Shown piece after piece: positions 53,933 to 63,441 of a DNA stretch of 64,000 bases (the stretch's first letter is position 1; every line of letters starts with the position of its first letter). The notes beneath the pieces are model-generated. The model was not told the DNA's origin, made no database searches, and worked only from the letters and a program-made list of their open reading frames with translations. Made by a program: the position numbers and the translations under genes. Location: the NCBI GenBank assembly GCA_944364615.1, contig CALVWF010000001.1:257840-321839 (forward strand). Reading direction: 5' to 3'. This DNA comes from an uncultured Clostridia bacterium. Its GTDB lineage: Bacteria; Bacillota; Clostridia; Christensenellales; CAG-314.

Positions 53933-54853
53933 TTAGCAAGTAAGCCCCCTAATATGCTCTACTGCTTGCAAATAAGCATCTTTGTATTTATTTTTTTCAT
54001 CGCTGTCGAACCTATCAAGCTCCACCACCTCCACTCCCAAAACATCTAACAATTTGTCTCGCTCTGGTCTTTCACCTTTGATTGAAAAATAGTATGTTTT
54101 GCCATGGACATTTTTTTCACGCTTTTTACGATTTAAAAGCCACCATATATCCCATTCGGAGAAATCACACCCAAACCCTAGCATATAAACATTTCCATAA
54201 AGAAAGGATTCTATCCAAGTAGTGCGCTCTAGGGGCGACAATCCAACTCTTCGTCTGTAATCTTCCCTATTGTCAAGAGTGTTTTTTAGTTTGTTTAAAT
54301 AAGTACCATAGTAATATGCACCCAAAATCATGCTGTTTGGCTTTTTGGCCTCACCATGAATATGCCAAATTTTTTGAGCCTTATTGTTGTAATCAACTTG
54401 ATTATTATTGTTGTAATCAACTTGATTATATGTGTGCAACAAATACTTTGGTTCACATTTCTTGCTGCCACTGGTATGCTGAGCAATATATCCGAGTTTA
54501 TTATTTGTTTTTTTTAGTTCACCTCGCAACAAACTTGTACACACATTTTCAATTTCGTAACCGTAGTTTGTGGTAATTATTTCATCAAATCCGATATCTA
54601 ATAGTTGTTCACAAACTTTTAGAGCTGTATCACACAATGGCTTGCCGTAAAACTTTTGTTTGTTTTCTTTTAGAAAAACATCAACATTATCTTCTGTTTT
54701 GGCAACAATGCGGAAATTCAATGGCAACGCGTCAAAAGGTTCATCCTTGTATTTACCTCTACTTAACGTATTTATCAGATCTTCCCAAGAGTCCTCACCC
54801 TGTAATCTAAGCAGTCCGTTGCCCAAAAATAAAATGTTGGGAAACTTTTGCAT
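53933..54853 (-). CDS. SIR2-like domain protein, probable defence NADase
   Basis: A 306-residue protein with a SIR2-type NAD-binding fold: FLGNGLLR near residues 11-18, TTNYGYE with the likely catalytic Asn98, WHIHGE with His166/168, then VYMLGFGCDFSEWD (numbering from an ATG 2 codons earlier at 54859). Start at 54853 is preferred from the GGAG spacing. Stand-alone SIR2 proteins of this kind often deplete NAD in phage-infected cells; here that is inference, supported by its position next to an attachment site. It has an 8-residue exact tandem duplication (NQVDYNNN / NQVDYNNK) just ahead of the His motif. Confidence 0.8.
   Translation of the reverse strand: MQKFPNILFLGNGLLRLQGEDSWEDLINTLSRGKYKDEPFDALPLNFRIVAKTEDNVDVFLKENKQKFYGKPLCDTALKVCEQLLDIGFDEIITTNYGYEIENVCTSLLRGELKKTNNKLGYIAQHTSGSKKCEPKYLLHTYNQVDYNNNNQVDYNNKAQKIWHIHGEAKKPNSMILGAYYYGTYLNKLKNTLDNREDYRRRVGLSPLERTTWIESFLYGNVYMLGFGCDFSEWDIWWLLNRKKREKNVHGKTYYFSIKGERPERDKLLDVLGVEVVELDRFDSDEKNKYKDAYLQAVEHIRGLTC
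54381..54428. repeat. 24-bp tandem duplication within the SIR2-like gene
   Basis: Bases 54381-54404 are repeated exactly at 54405-54428 (each begins TTATTGTTGTAATC). The unit is a multiple of three and adds 8 residues in frame. Gain or loss of units would change the loop length ahead of the catalytic His without breaking the frame. Confidence 0.9.
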
Positions 54854-54910
54854 TAACATTTCTCCTTTGCAAGTTTAGAGGCGATGGCATTAACCACCGC
54901 CTGCATTATT

Positions 54911-57900
54911 TTATCCAATTATTTTTACGATTTCACTCAATGGTAATTCTGTGCCTAATGTATTAAATGCCGAACCTCTTGTTGTATATTGAGTAAGAAC
55001 TTGTTCGCTTGCTCTAAAACAATTGACTATCAATGATTCATCAACATCATCACCCACAAAACCTCCATTTTTGCTATAACTGAATGCTGATCCTTTTGCA
55101 GTAACGTTGCCCGCAGCATAACAATCTTGTATTGTCGCAGTAGATGTTCCCACGAAACCGCCTGCATATGCCATAAAGTTCGCACTGTTACAAGTTACAT
55201 TTCCTGTTGCATATGAGTCTTTGATACTTTTTTTGTTTAATCCCACAAATCCACCTGCGTATCCTGCGTAGGAATAATTAGCAACAACATTGCCGCCACA
55301 ATGGCTGTTGGTAACCAAACCATCATTCGCACCAATCAATCCGCCAACATAACTGTCCTTTACCAGCGTCGCATTTACGCTGGCATTTGAATAGCAGTTG
55401 TCTATTGTACCACTTAGCCATCCAACCAAAGCCCCAACATATGCTGAAGAATCACTTGTCGAATTTGCTGTAATTGTTCCGGATGCTAGTCCAAGATTTT
55501 TGATTGTACCACTGCAATATCCAAACAATCCTACATAATTGCCCGAGCTTGATATATTGATTCTACTTATCGTAAATCCATTTCCATCAAAAACTCCGGC
55601 AAAAGGTGTTTCGGGAGATCCACCAATAACATTCAAGGCATATCTGTTCAGATTAATGTCCGAAGCTAGCTTGAAGTACACGCCACTGTAACTATTTCCA
55701 CCATTTACTTGACTTGCAAAGTAAGCAAATTGCTCAGGCGTGAAAATTACAAATGGGTCTTCCTTGGTACCACTTCCTGAATTATATGCAGTTGCTACCG
55801 ATCCCTTCCAAGGCATACTAATTTTGGGAATTACATCATACAAAATAGTCGCACTGCAATTTTGAAATGCGTAACTTCCAACACTGCCATATGTTTCAAC
55901 ATATTTTGGAAGATGAATGGTTTCTATGAAGTCACAGTTTTTAAATGCATATGCTGGTATGTTAGTTTGAACCGTTACTGTTACATTCTTTATACTACTT
56001 GGTATGTAGTAGTAATAATTGGAACATTGATTGACAGTACCACTTGCTGATGATGTGCTATATCCAAATATATACCCAAATGTTGCATAGTAAGTCGTCG
56101 AGGTCAAGCTACCTCCCACAAACGGCAATGTAATGTCTTCTATAGCAACACATCCTTTGAATGCCCCACTGCCTATACTTGTTACACTGTCCGGGACTAC
56201 TACCTTGGTTACTTCCAAATGATTAGCAAATGCAGATGCGCTGATTGAGGTCACTGCAACATCGCCAATATATGATGGTATCCAAAGCGTGGAATCGTTT
56301 CCCGTGTAGCCGCTCACTGTAATGGCTGTTGTACCGCTGTATTTAAAATCAGCGGGTTTGTTTTCTTCACACCACCAAGCATAAAGTGTCTGGTCGTCCG
56401 AATGCATCGTTTGGACATCAAATGATGTCTGCAAATTCTTGTCGATAAACCACCCGCCAAATGTAAAGTCCTCACGAATACCTACAGGCATATTTACGGA
56501 CTCTTGGTACTTGACTTGAATATCAGAAATTTCTTGTCCTCCATTCATAACAAATGAAAGAGTGTAGCAATTTCTTATATAGAAGTAATCAACAATCAAT
56601 GAGCCATCTGGTGCAATGGTAACTGTTTGTCTTTCGGGAGAAGTAAAACCCTCATAAGTATTTACTTCGGGCGTGACAAAAGAATCGGACGCACCCGTCA
56701 GATTTTGAGTCTCATATAAAGTATAACTATTGTCATTAGCATTTTCCTTGTAGTGATTGACAATATAAGTAGTATCGGTTTTGGCCGACCACATTGCAAT
56801 TAAAGTACAATCATCTGCTATTTTCCACACTGATCCAATCTGGGAATTATTGTAGTACCATCCAGTAAAAATATATCCTATCCGTGTGGGTGTAGGCAAC
56901 GAACACATTTCATCAAAAACAAATTCCTTTGTTTCGATATCACAAGTGCCACCATCTGCATCAAATATGGCAGTATACGTATTTGCCGTCCAATGTGCAG
57001 TAAAAGTTTTTGCACCGCTGCTTCCCTTCTCAATTTTTATAGACTTTGTTGGACTTGTAATTCCATCTGTTGTCCAACCTATAAAGCTATAGCCGGTTCG
57101 AGTTGGGTCAAGCAATGTCACTTCCATCTCTTTCGTGTAAGTATTCGGATTGAGAAGATTATTTTTGCCACCATCTAACACGTAACTAATACTGTATTGC
57201 TTAAGTGTCCACTTGGCTGTTAGAGTACAATTGTTTGGCACCCTCCAAGTACCGTTTTCAACCTTTGTAGCACCATTATACCAACCTACAAAATCGTAAT
57301 CTTCCTTATAGGGCACCGGTAGAGTAACTGAATTGCCGTATGTATATTTTGCAGTTTGAACGGAACACTGACCACCGTTGGCATCAAACGTGACATTATA
57401 CGTGTTTGCCGACCAGTTGGCGGTAAATGTTTTATCACCGTAGTCAGTTGGCTTGATACTAATATTTTTAGTAGGAGTAGTTACATTGGACGTTGTCCAT
57501 CCAATAAATGTATAGCCTGTTTTTGTTGGTTCCAATAATGTTATTGATGCCCCTGTGCTGTAAGAAGACGGATTACTTGAATTGTTTCTTCCGCCATTAA
57601 GGCTATAAGTAATTGTGTAATTTTTAGGTGTCCATTTTGCGGTGAGTGTTACATCATGATTGATTGTCCATTTTCCACTTGTAACCTTGGTGCCATTGTA
57701 ATACCAACCGTCAAAATCATATCCATTTCTTGTAGGCGTCAAGAGCACACAATAACCCTCGTACTTTACAGTTTGAGTTTTAGAAGAAACCTGCCCGTTG
57801 TTTGCATCATATGTGATAGTGTAACTTGGATTGGTAGCAAGTTTTCTGAGATTTGTCAATCCGTCGATGACATCGTCCAAAATGTCACGGGCATATGACT

Positions 57901-59125
57901 TTGCTGTTGTCATATGTGTTCCGCTATAGGTGATATTATAAGACAGACGGTCTTGCGTATATGAACTACTGTCAAATGTCACATAATAGTCAAATTCTTT
58001 ACCAAGATCGACTAGTGAAAAATCAAAATAAAGCGTTGTGCTTTTGCTTTCCGTTGTTTTAAGGCCGGTATAAACGCTACCGGAATATTTTATGGTTGAG
58101 TAAATGGAATATCCATCTGCCGTACCGTCTTCATAAATATTTCCGCTAAATATAACTGTGGTGCTTGAGGTGTACAATACCGTTTGCGTTGCTTCCAATG
58201 AAATATGGATTGAATTGCTTTTGTTTTCAAGAGTAATCGATGCACCCAAAAGCACACCAACCGAAACTTTTCCACCACTTTCTTCAATAGCATCTCTTAA
58301 AATCTCATAACTAGATTGAACGGTTACCGTGCACTTTGCTGTCTTGTTTCCGTCTTGCGACGTTGCAGTTATTACCGCCGTGCCACTACCAACTGCCACA
58401 ACTCTACCATTTGTAACCGTTGCTACGTCGTTATTAGAACTGCTCCACAATATAGTTTTATTTGTAGCATTGCTTGGAGAAACTGTAGCTGTTAGGCTAG
58501 CCTCCTCTCCGGCTTTAAGCGATAAAGTTGACTTGTTTAGCGAAACAGATGTTACGCGTGTAATTTGTGGAGCCTCAGATCCTCCACCATTTTCTCCGGG
58601 GACATGTTCAGTTGGATTATAGATGTAATTTACAAATCCAAAATTATCTAGTGTTAAGCACTCATCAGCTGCCATCGCAACATCCGCCAAAAATTCAATT
58701 AGTCCCTTTGCAAGTGTAGCAGAAAGCTCTTGTGCACTATTAATCTCCGAGTAATATCCCATATCGGTAGTTAGATAAAGCAACGAATCCGTATTGTTTT
58801 TGAGGGTAGCAGAGTAGATGGTCCCCTCCATATCACCATAGTAGGAATACTCCCAGTCATAACTACCATCAATTTGGCTTATATCAATAGAAAAGAAAAT
58901 TGGAACTATTCCACCATCAACAGCTGGCGGTGCAATGAATGCATTCAAGTGTAAGGCCCCATCACCATACAATTGAATCATATATCTAGCGGTATAATCA
59001 GGAATATTAAGCTTACGCACAATCGTGTAAGTCCCTGAAGAATAATCATCCGCATGTGCTTTAATATACGTAGTGATTGTGGCAAGAAAACTATCGCCAC
59101 ATCTCATACATGAGCCAACACCCAT
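54911..59125 (-). CDS. Large repeat-rich surface protein, main part of a frameshifted gene
   Basis: 1,404 residues from the first Met after a frameshift. In order: unique N-terminal domain (about 1-170), Big_2 Ig-like domain (about 190-268, VTSVSLNKSTLSLKAGEEAS), a second unique domain (about 275-430), a row of InlB B-repeats (about 435-990, YDFDGWYYNGTKV type, at least seven), a short BspA-like LRR part (about 1000-1130) and GLUG repeats (about 1160-1380, GGFVGLNKKSIKDSYATGNV). Surface adhesin by its modules. The true N-terminus, with the lipobox, is encoded at 59104-59373 in another frame; joined, the protein would have about 1,485 residues. The C-terminus is complete. Confidence 0.85.
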   Translation of the reverse strand: MGVGSCMRCGDSFLATITTYIKAHADDYSSGTYTIVRKLNIPDYTARYMIQLYGDGALHLNAFIAPPAVDGGIVPIFFSIDISQIDGSYDWEYSYYGDMEGTIYSATLKNNTDSLLYLTTDMGYYSEINSAQELSATLAKGLIEFLADVAMAADECLTLDNFGFVNYIYNPTEHVPGENGGGSEAPQITRVTSVSLNKSTLSLKAGEEASLTATVSPSNATNKTILWSSSNNDVATVTNGRVVAVGSGTAVITATSQDGNKTAKCTVTVQSSYEILRDAIEESGGKVSVGVLLGASITLENKSNSIHISLEATQTVLYTSSTTVIFSGNIYEDGTADGYSIYSTIKYSGSVYTGLKTTESKSTTLYFDFSLVDLGKEFDYYVTFDSSSYTQDRLSYNITYSGTHMTTAKSYARDILDDVIDGLTNLRKLATNPSYTITYDANNGQVSSKTQTVKYEGYCVLLTPTRNGYDFDGWYYNGTKVTSGKWTINHDVTLTAKWTPKNYTITYSLNGGRNNSSNPSSYSTGASITLLEPTKTGYTFIGWTTSNVTTPTKNISIKPTDYGDKTFTANWSANTYNVTFDANGGQCSVQTAKYTYGNSVTLPVPYKEDYDFVGWYNGATKVENGTWRVPNNCTLTAKWTLKQYSISYVLDGGKNNLLNPNTYTKEMEVTLLDPTRTGYSFIGWTTDGITSPTKSIKIEKGSSGAKTFTAHWTANTYTAIFDADGGTCDIETKEFVFDEMCSLPTPTRIGYIFTGWYYNNSQIGSVWKIADDCTLIAMWSAKTDTTYIVNHYKENANDNSYTLYETQNLTGASDSFVTPEVNTYEGFTSPERQTVTIAPDGSLIVDYFYIRNCYTLSFVMNGGQEISDIQVKYQESVNMPVGIREDFTFGGWFIDKNLQTSFDVQTMHSDDQTLYAWWCEENKPADFKYSGTTAITVSGYTGNDSTLWIPSYIGDVAVTSISASAFANHLEVTKVVVPDSVTSIGSGAFKGCVAIEDITLPFVGGSLTSTTYYATFGYIFGYSTSSASGTVNQCSNYYYYIPSSIKNVTVTVQTNIPAYAFKNCDFIETIHLPKYVETYGSVGSYAFQNCSATILYDVIPKISMPWKGSVATAYNSGSGTKEDPFVIFTPEQFAYFASQVNGGNSYSGVYFKLASDINLNRYALNVIGGSPETPFAGVFDGNGFTISRINISSSGNYVGLFGYCSGTIKNLGLASGTITANSTSDSSAYVGALVGWLSGTIDNCYSNASVNATLVKDSYVGGLIGANDGLVTNSHCGGNVVANYSYAGYAGGFVGLNKKSIKDSYATGNVTCNSANFMAYAGGFVGTSTATIQDCYAAGNVTAKGSAFSYSKNGGFVGDDVDESLIVNCFRASEQVLTQYTTRGSAFNTLGTELPLSEIVKIIG

Positions 59126-59373
59126 ATGTTCACCAATAGTATAATTGTCCTTATAAGTATATCCGCATTTACTACATGTGTAAGTTGTGTATCCTTGCTC
59201 CTTGCATGTTGGCGATGTAATGTATACTCATGGTTGCACGTTTCGAGATTGTTTGAACCGCCACCCGTTCCGCCACCTGGCGTGTGATTTGCAGGTTGAC
59301 AAGCAGCCATGCTAGCACAAAGACAAATGATTGATATAATTGTAAACAATATTATGCATGATTTATTTTTCAT
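59104..59373 (-). CDS. N-terminal lipoprotein part of the frameshifted surface protein
   Basis: Start ATG at 59373 after TTGGGGGCA; the signal peptide MKNKSCIILFTII... ends in lipobox MAAC (Cys25), followed by a Gly-rich linker and CNHEYT. After that the frame turns into a basic, unrelated sequence. In the next frame the expected zinc-ribbon continuation is found (TSPTCKEQGYTTYTCSKCGY), leading straight into the 1,404-residue frame. The shift lies at about 59216-59227. It is either a real inactivating change or a sequencing error. The upstream part 59407-59634 is empty apart from the promoter region. Confidence 0.75.
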   Translation of the reverse strand: MKNKSCIILFTIISIICLCASMAACQPANHTPGGGTGGGSNNLETCNHEYTLHRQHARSKDTQLTHVVNADILIRTIILLVNIWVLAHV

Positions 59374-59634
59374 AATTTGCCCCCAAATTTTCAAAAGCCG
59401 TAACACCTTGTGAATACGTCTTGTCTTGTATTATATTGCATTTATTGACATCAAAACTTGCTAAAATCCAAAATTAGAATATTGTTTTGATTTATCTAAT
59501 TATTTCTTTTCTTGGTGTTACTCTCAGTTTGACAGTTCTTCATTATTAAACGAAAATTCATTTACGCAGCCCATTACAGCCCATCAACAGTTATGTATTC
59601 GATAACAGGCACCGATCGTGAAGATAAAATTGAC

Positions 59635-59913
59635 CTACGCTGTTTTATTGACAAAGTAAACCTCAGCGTGAAATGGGGAATCCTTGCCACGCACCAACGA
59701 TTTTAGTATTCCCCCCACCATTGGGATATTTTGTGTTTCAAGAGTATATCTTCCCGGACCAAAGATATCCAACACCTGACCATTCATCATGAATATAGCC
59801 TCTTGAGACTCGTGGACAATTAGCTGTGTCATTGAATTGAAGTCTTCGCTTGGATGCTTCCAAATAAAGACGTTGTTGTTGCCTTCATGCTTGATAAGTT
59901 CTGCAACTGCCAT
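59635..59913 (-). pseudogene. Truncated SPFH-domain (YdjI/virion-core-like) protein
   Basis: 92 residues starting MAVAELIKHEGNNNVFIWKH after CGGAGGAT, matching the start of bacterial SPFH proteins of the YdjI group, including FGPGRYTLETQNIP and FHAEVYFVNKT. Intact relatives continue for 200-350 residues (SPFH core and often a zinc-ribbon tail). Here the frame ends two residues after VNKT with no trace of the rest downstream, so the gene was cut, probably by a rearrangement at about 59635. Confidence 0.8.
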
Positions 59914-60354
59914 TTAAAATCCTCCGTTTTACATGCTATTTGCGTGTGAATTTTGTTTGCACGCAAGAATTCAAGTATATTTTAGCTTATTTCGATTATA
60001 CCATCATACTTACGATATTTCAACAAATCGGGAATAAAAAGTTAGAAAAAAATTATATAAATGACAGTTTTTGTCAGTAGCGTTGTCGACGCATTGGCGA
60101 CCTGCCTAGGAGATAAGATACATACGGTTTCGAAGCACTTACATCACATTGCATTTGCGTTATTTTATTAACATAATCAACATTGTCACGTTTCTCCGAG
60201 TAAAAAATGAGATGTATCTCAGTGGCTTTGCTGTATTTGTTTGTAAAAAAATACAATGACAGACACGATATTACATCACTGCTTAACTAGATGAAGGTTC
60301 GAGAAAAACGACGATTGCCCAGCATAATAGGCCCTGCACATTGGTTAAGAAAAT
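59914..60354. other. Intergenic region without a recognisable gene
   Basis: AT-rich sequence with short frames but no supported gene on either strand. The promoter of the SPFH fragment should lie near 59930-60010. Confidence 0.4.
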
Positions 60355-60651
60355 TTACCCCAATGCCATGACTACACAACCATTCCCTTCCACCCCATTA
60401 ATTTTCAACGATTTACCATCTATCCCCTCATCTACTATTGTCGCTTTTGCTCCGCTTTCCCAGTCACTGAAAGCAGAATCCCAGGGGCTTTCAACATCAA
60501 AATTTTCGTAGAAATATTCTAGATATTCACCCGCATACGCTGTCTTCACTGAATCATTCAACAAAACTAACGATACAACACAAACCAAGATAACTGCACT
60601 TAGAATGGCAATACCTATTTTTCTAAAATCCCCTCTCACCTTTTTCGCCAT
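60355..60651 (-). CDS. Truncated secreted protein, N-terminal part with start of a binding-type domain
   Basis: 98 residues starting at an ATG at 60651 preceded by GGGAGGTT. MAKKVRGDFRKIG followed by a hydrophobic segment (about 14-32) and a possible AYA signal cleavage site near 40-42, then EYLEYFYENFDVESPWDSAF: the first strands of a sandwich domain. The frame ends in VVMALG with a TAA. The segment resembles the start of large surface proteins in this window, so it is likely the stump of one; no continuation is seen downstream. Whether it is expressed is doubtful. Confidence 0.5.
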   Translation of the reverse strand: MAKKVRGDFRKIGIAILSAVILVCVVSLVLLNDSVKTAYAGEYLEYFYENFDVESPWDSAFSDWESGAKATIVDEGIDGKSLKINGVEGNGCVVMALG

Positions 60652-60841
60652 AGTAATTCTAACCTCCCGTTCAGAAATCGTTAAAAATGCGGTAGCATTC
60701 ATTGACATTTGTGCAACCACAACAGACGAATGATTGTTGACTTCAAGGACGGCTTTCCTACTTGTACATCCTTGCCCAACCACTAGCCACACTGCGACAA
60801 AAGGAAATTTCCTGCCGATACGCAACATGTTTACTAAAACC

Positions 60842-60876
60842 AAAAGGACCAAGCGGTTTAGCCACCCGGTCCTTTT
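60842..60876. terminator. Bidirectional intrinsic terminator at the end of the third sugar operon
   Basis: AAAAGGACC (60842-60850) pairs with GGTCCTTTT (60868-60876), followed on the plus strand by a run of T, and on the minus strand by TTGGTTTT. On the minus strand it lies 145 bases after the stop of the oxidoreductase gene (61021), so it terminates that operon. Confidence 0.75.
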
Positions 60877-61020
60877 TTTTTAAATCACATCAATTACACC
60901 GCAACAAAACAAATGTCACCTACGTAAACAATTGTTACTGCGATTAGATTCCGTTGTTGCGCACAACAAACGGTTCACGTTACGTTACAATCAACTTGGG
61001 ATTGTAAACTTGACTGCTCA

Positions 61021-62568
61021 TTACAGTTTCCAGTATCTTTGAATACCGTTGTCATCCAACACTGTGCAAAATTCTTCAAACAATTGCTTGTTCAAATAGA
61101 CATCACGTGCAAGCACATTTTTGTCCACGACAAAGGAGGCAAGCAAACCTGCGACTTCGCCAACGTTCCATTCGACAGGATGCAATCGGTAACAGCCGTT
61201 TGTCAAATGAGTACATCCTATATTCTTACATGCAGGAAGCATGTTTTTCATTCGAACAGGAATCAACGCCCCCAGCGGAATGGTGAAACGCTTGGTGGGT
61301 TTGTAGAAAAACGTGTGCGACTTGGTGGTAATGTGCAAGTCAATGGGATAGCTTCCCACCCCTACACTGTCGGAAAATCTTGCCTTGTGTCCGTTGCACA
61401 CATGATTTTCCGTGACGGTAAACATTGCCTTGATACGGCGTGATTCCCTGATGTAGGGCGACATGGACAAACCGTCACTTGTGCCAAGGTATTCCGTTGC
61501 CAGCCTAAATTCAGGGTAACCCTTACCGCCGTCACGGCGTGGAGCTTCCGTTTGCAACCAGTACACAAAACCCAATGTGAACTGTTTGGCAAGTTCCTTG
61601 TTGTCGTGAGCTTGTTCGCAATCGAACAAATTGCCCAAGAAGTAGTCATTTTGTGGCCAATTCACCAACGTGACATCGTAAGGATGTCTGCCGTCCTTGA
61701 AAAAGTCGGCGCAAACAATGCGTCTGTACTTGAACAGCGGAAACAATTCATTGCCGTTGTCGTCCACTTCCCCTTCGAACATTCCGAATTCCTTGGCTTT
61801 ACCAGTTGAAGAATCGGGTCCGAACATTGAGTACACGTTGTACTTGTCGTAAGGCATCATGATGCTCTTGAATTGCTCGTACATCTTCGGCTTATCAATT
61901 GTGTAATTTCCGCTACGGCGATTTTCAAGACATGCCGAGTAGGTTGCCGGTTGCATGTCCGAACTATCCGCAACTTCGGGAGCGGACGGTTCGCCCGTTT
62001 CGCCCTTACTTTCCGCACCTACACTGTATTCAGTGCCACTTAGTGCAATCAATTCGCCCGTATCCGTGCCGTCAAGGAAAACATCCCCCACGAAGGAAAC
62101 TAGCTCGTTGCCTATTTGATAAGTAACACTGTCAATCACATCACCACTGACCTTGCAGGCGACAAGTCTTGCATTGGTGTACACGTCGAGCAGTCCGCTG
62201 TCAATGTACGGTTGCAACATATCCGTCAAGATCTTCAATGCCAATTTCGGAGGATGTGAGATGTAACTTACTTCGGAATCGGCGGGGCAAAAGTACTTCC
62301 TATTCTTCATCTTGGATGAGTAGCCGTTCAAATTGCGGTAGCAATCCCTTACCTTGTTTCGGTACATTCGGTAGGATTGAGTACAACCTTGACGTTCAAT
62401 CCACTTGTGTTCGTCAGGGGGTACGGCTTGTGATGTAAGCTGTCCGCCAATCCAAGCGGATTCTTCTAAAAGCACAACTTTTTTGCCACACTTTGCCGAA
62501 CTGTAAGCCGACAAAGTACCGCCAAGACTTGCTCCGCACACAACAACCTGTGCATGTAAAACTTTCAT
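61021..62568 (-). CDS. FAD-dependent oxidoreductase (FAD_oxidored family)
   Basis: A 515-residue flavoprotein. The start at 62568 (MKVLHAQVVVCGASLGGTLS) is set by GAGGATT ahead and by the nucleotide-binding fold at the N-terminus, where GASLGGT is a variant of GxGxxG, followed by the Glu-containing second strand (VVLLEES) and GGQLTSQAV. Further conserved parts are FLDGTDTGELIALSG near 195-209 and the C-terminal NIGCTHLTNGCYRLHPVEWN with the flavin contact. Such proteins often sit in bacterial operons for uncommon glycans; the substrate is unknown. It overlaps the ROK kinase gene by 4 bases. Confidence 0.88.
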   Translation of the reverse strand: MKVLHAQVVVCGASLGGTLSAYSSAKCGKKVVLLEESAWIGGQLTSQAVPPDEHKWIERQGCTQSYRMYRNKVRDCYRNLNGYSSKMKNRKYFCPADSEVSYISHPPKLALKILTDMLQPYIDSGLLDVYTNARLVACKVSGDVIDSVTYQIGNELVSFVGDVFLDGTDTGELIALSGTEYSVGAESKGETGEPSAPEVADSSDMQPATYSACLENRRSGNYTIDKPKMYEQFKSIMMPYDKYNVYSMFGPDSSTGKAKEFGMFEGEVDDNGNELFPLFKYRRIVCADFFKDGRHPYDVTLVNWPQNDYFLGNLFDCEQAHDNKELAKQFTLGFVYWLQTEAPRRDGGKGYPEFRLATEYLGTSDGLSMSPYIRESRRIKAMFTVTENHVCNGHKARFSDSVGVGSYPIDLHITTKSHTFFYKPTKRFTIPLGALIPVRMKNMLPACKNIGCTHLTNGCYRLHPVEWNVGEVAGLLASFVVDKNVLARDVYLNKQLFEEFCTVLDDNGIQRYWKL

Positions 62569-63440
62569 TGTAAATCCTCGCTGTTGATATAGTGAGCGTA
62601 CGCACCGTAAATTCCGGCGCTGTTGCCAAGAGAAGCCCTGACAATGTTGTAGCCAAGACCTGACGTGATACTGTCGAAATGTTGTGCCATCCAATCGGCG
62701 ACACCGCCACCGATAAGACACACATCGAATGCATTAACCATGTAAACCTTGTCCAACGTTTGTTTGAGATAGTCTCGCAACTGCTCTACAAACTGCACGT
62801 TGTCGGGATTTCCCGTTGCGTACTTGTCGAACAACTGACCGTCATCTATTCCCATTTGCTTGGCATCACGGTGGATTGCTCTACCCGACAAATACATTTC
62901 CACACAACCAAGTTTACCGCAAGTACACTTGATACCGTTGTCCACAAGGCAAATGTGACCGAATCTGCCGTAATCGTTAGTGGCGTCGGCTACAATGCCG
63001 TTGCGGTAAAACCCACCGCCTACACCGCTACCAAGCGTCAGCATGGCTACTCGTTTGTCAAGAAACTGCTTGCCTGCACCGTAAACCATTTCACCCAGCA
63101 ACGCCGAATGAGCATCGTTTAATGCCCTTGCCTTCAGCGAAAACCTTTCGTTGCAAAACCGAGCAAAATCGAAACCCGTCATTCCGGGAAGATTGTCCGT
63201 TGCGTAGGTGATTGTTGAAGTAGCCGTATCTACATCCCCTGCCGAAGCAATGGCAATGCCTTCCGTTTGTGGGCAAAGGTGCATTTCAATCGCCTTGGTC
63301 AATGCGTTTAAAATTCCTTGTTTTCCCTCATTGGCATTGGTGGAAACCTTGTCCACCTTGCCAAATGTGACAATTCCGTTGATTTTTTCAACGGGCGCAA
63401 CCTTGATTTCCGTTGCGCCCAAATCTATACAAATTACCAT
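62565..63440 (-). CDS. ROK-family sugar kinase
   Basis: A 291-residue member of the ROK family. DLGATEIKVA (ATP-binding) lies near residues 6-15, catalytic Asp109 in ALNDAH, GSGVGGGFYRNG at 137-148, and the zinc motif CTCGKLGC at 172-179 preceded by GHICL. There is no N-terminal helix-turn-helix, so it is a kinase rather than a repressor; glucose, mannose or N-acetylated hexosamines are typical substrates of the family. Neighbours are an ABC permease (1-base gap) and an FAD oxidoreductase (4-base overlap), so it likely phosphorylates the imported sugar. Confidence 0.92.
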   Translation of the reverse strand: MVICIDLGATEIKVAPVEKINGIVTFGKVDKVSTNANEGKQGILNALTKAIEMHLCPQTEGIAIASAGDVDTATSTITYATDNLPGMTGFDFARFCNERFSLKARALNDAHSALLGEMVYGAGKQFLDKRVAMLTLGSGVGGGFYRNGIVADATNDYGRFGHICLVDNGIKCTCGKLGCVEMYLSGRAIHRDAKQMGIDDGQLFDKYATGNPDNVQFVEQLRDYLKQTLDKVYMVNAFDVCLIGGGVADWMAQHFDSITSGLGYNIVRASLGNSAGIYGAYAHYINSEDLQ

Positions 63441-63441
63441 A

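Noticed and set aside
60074-60256. A 60-codon minus-strand frame
   Set aside because: No ribosome binding site, no hydrophobic or domain pattern and no link to neighbouring genes.
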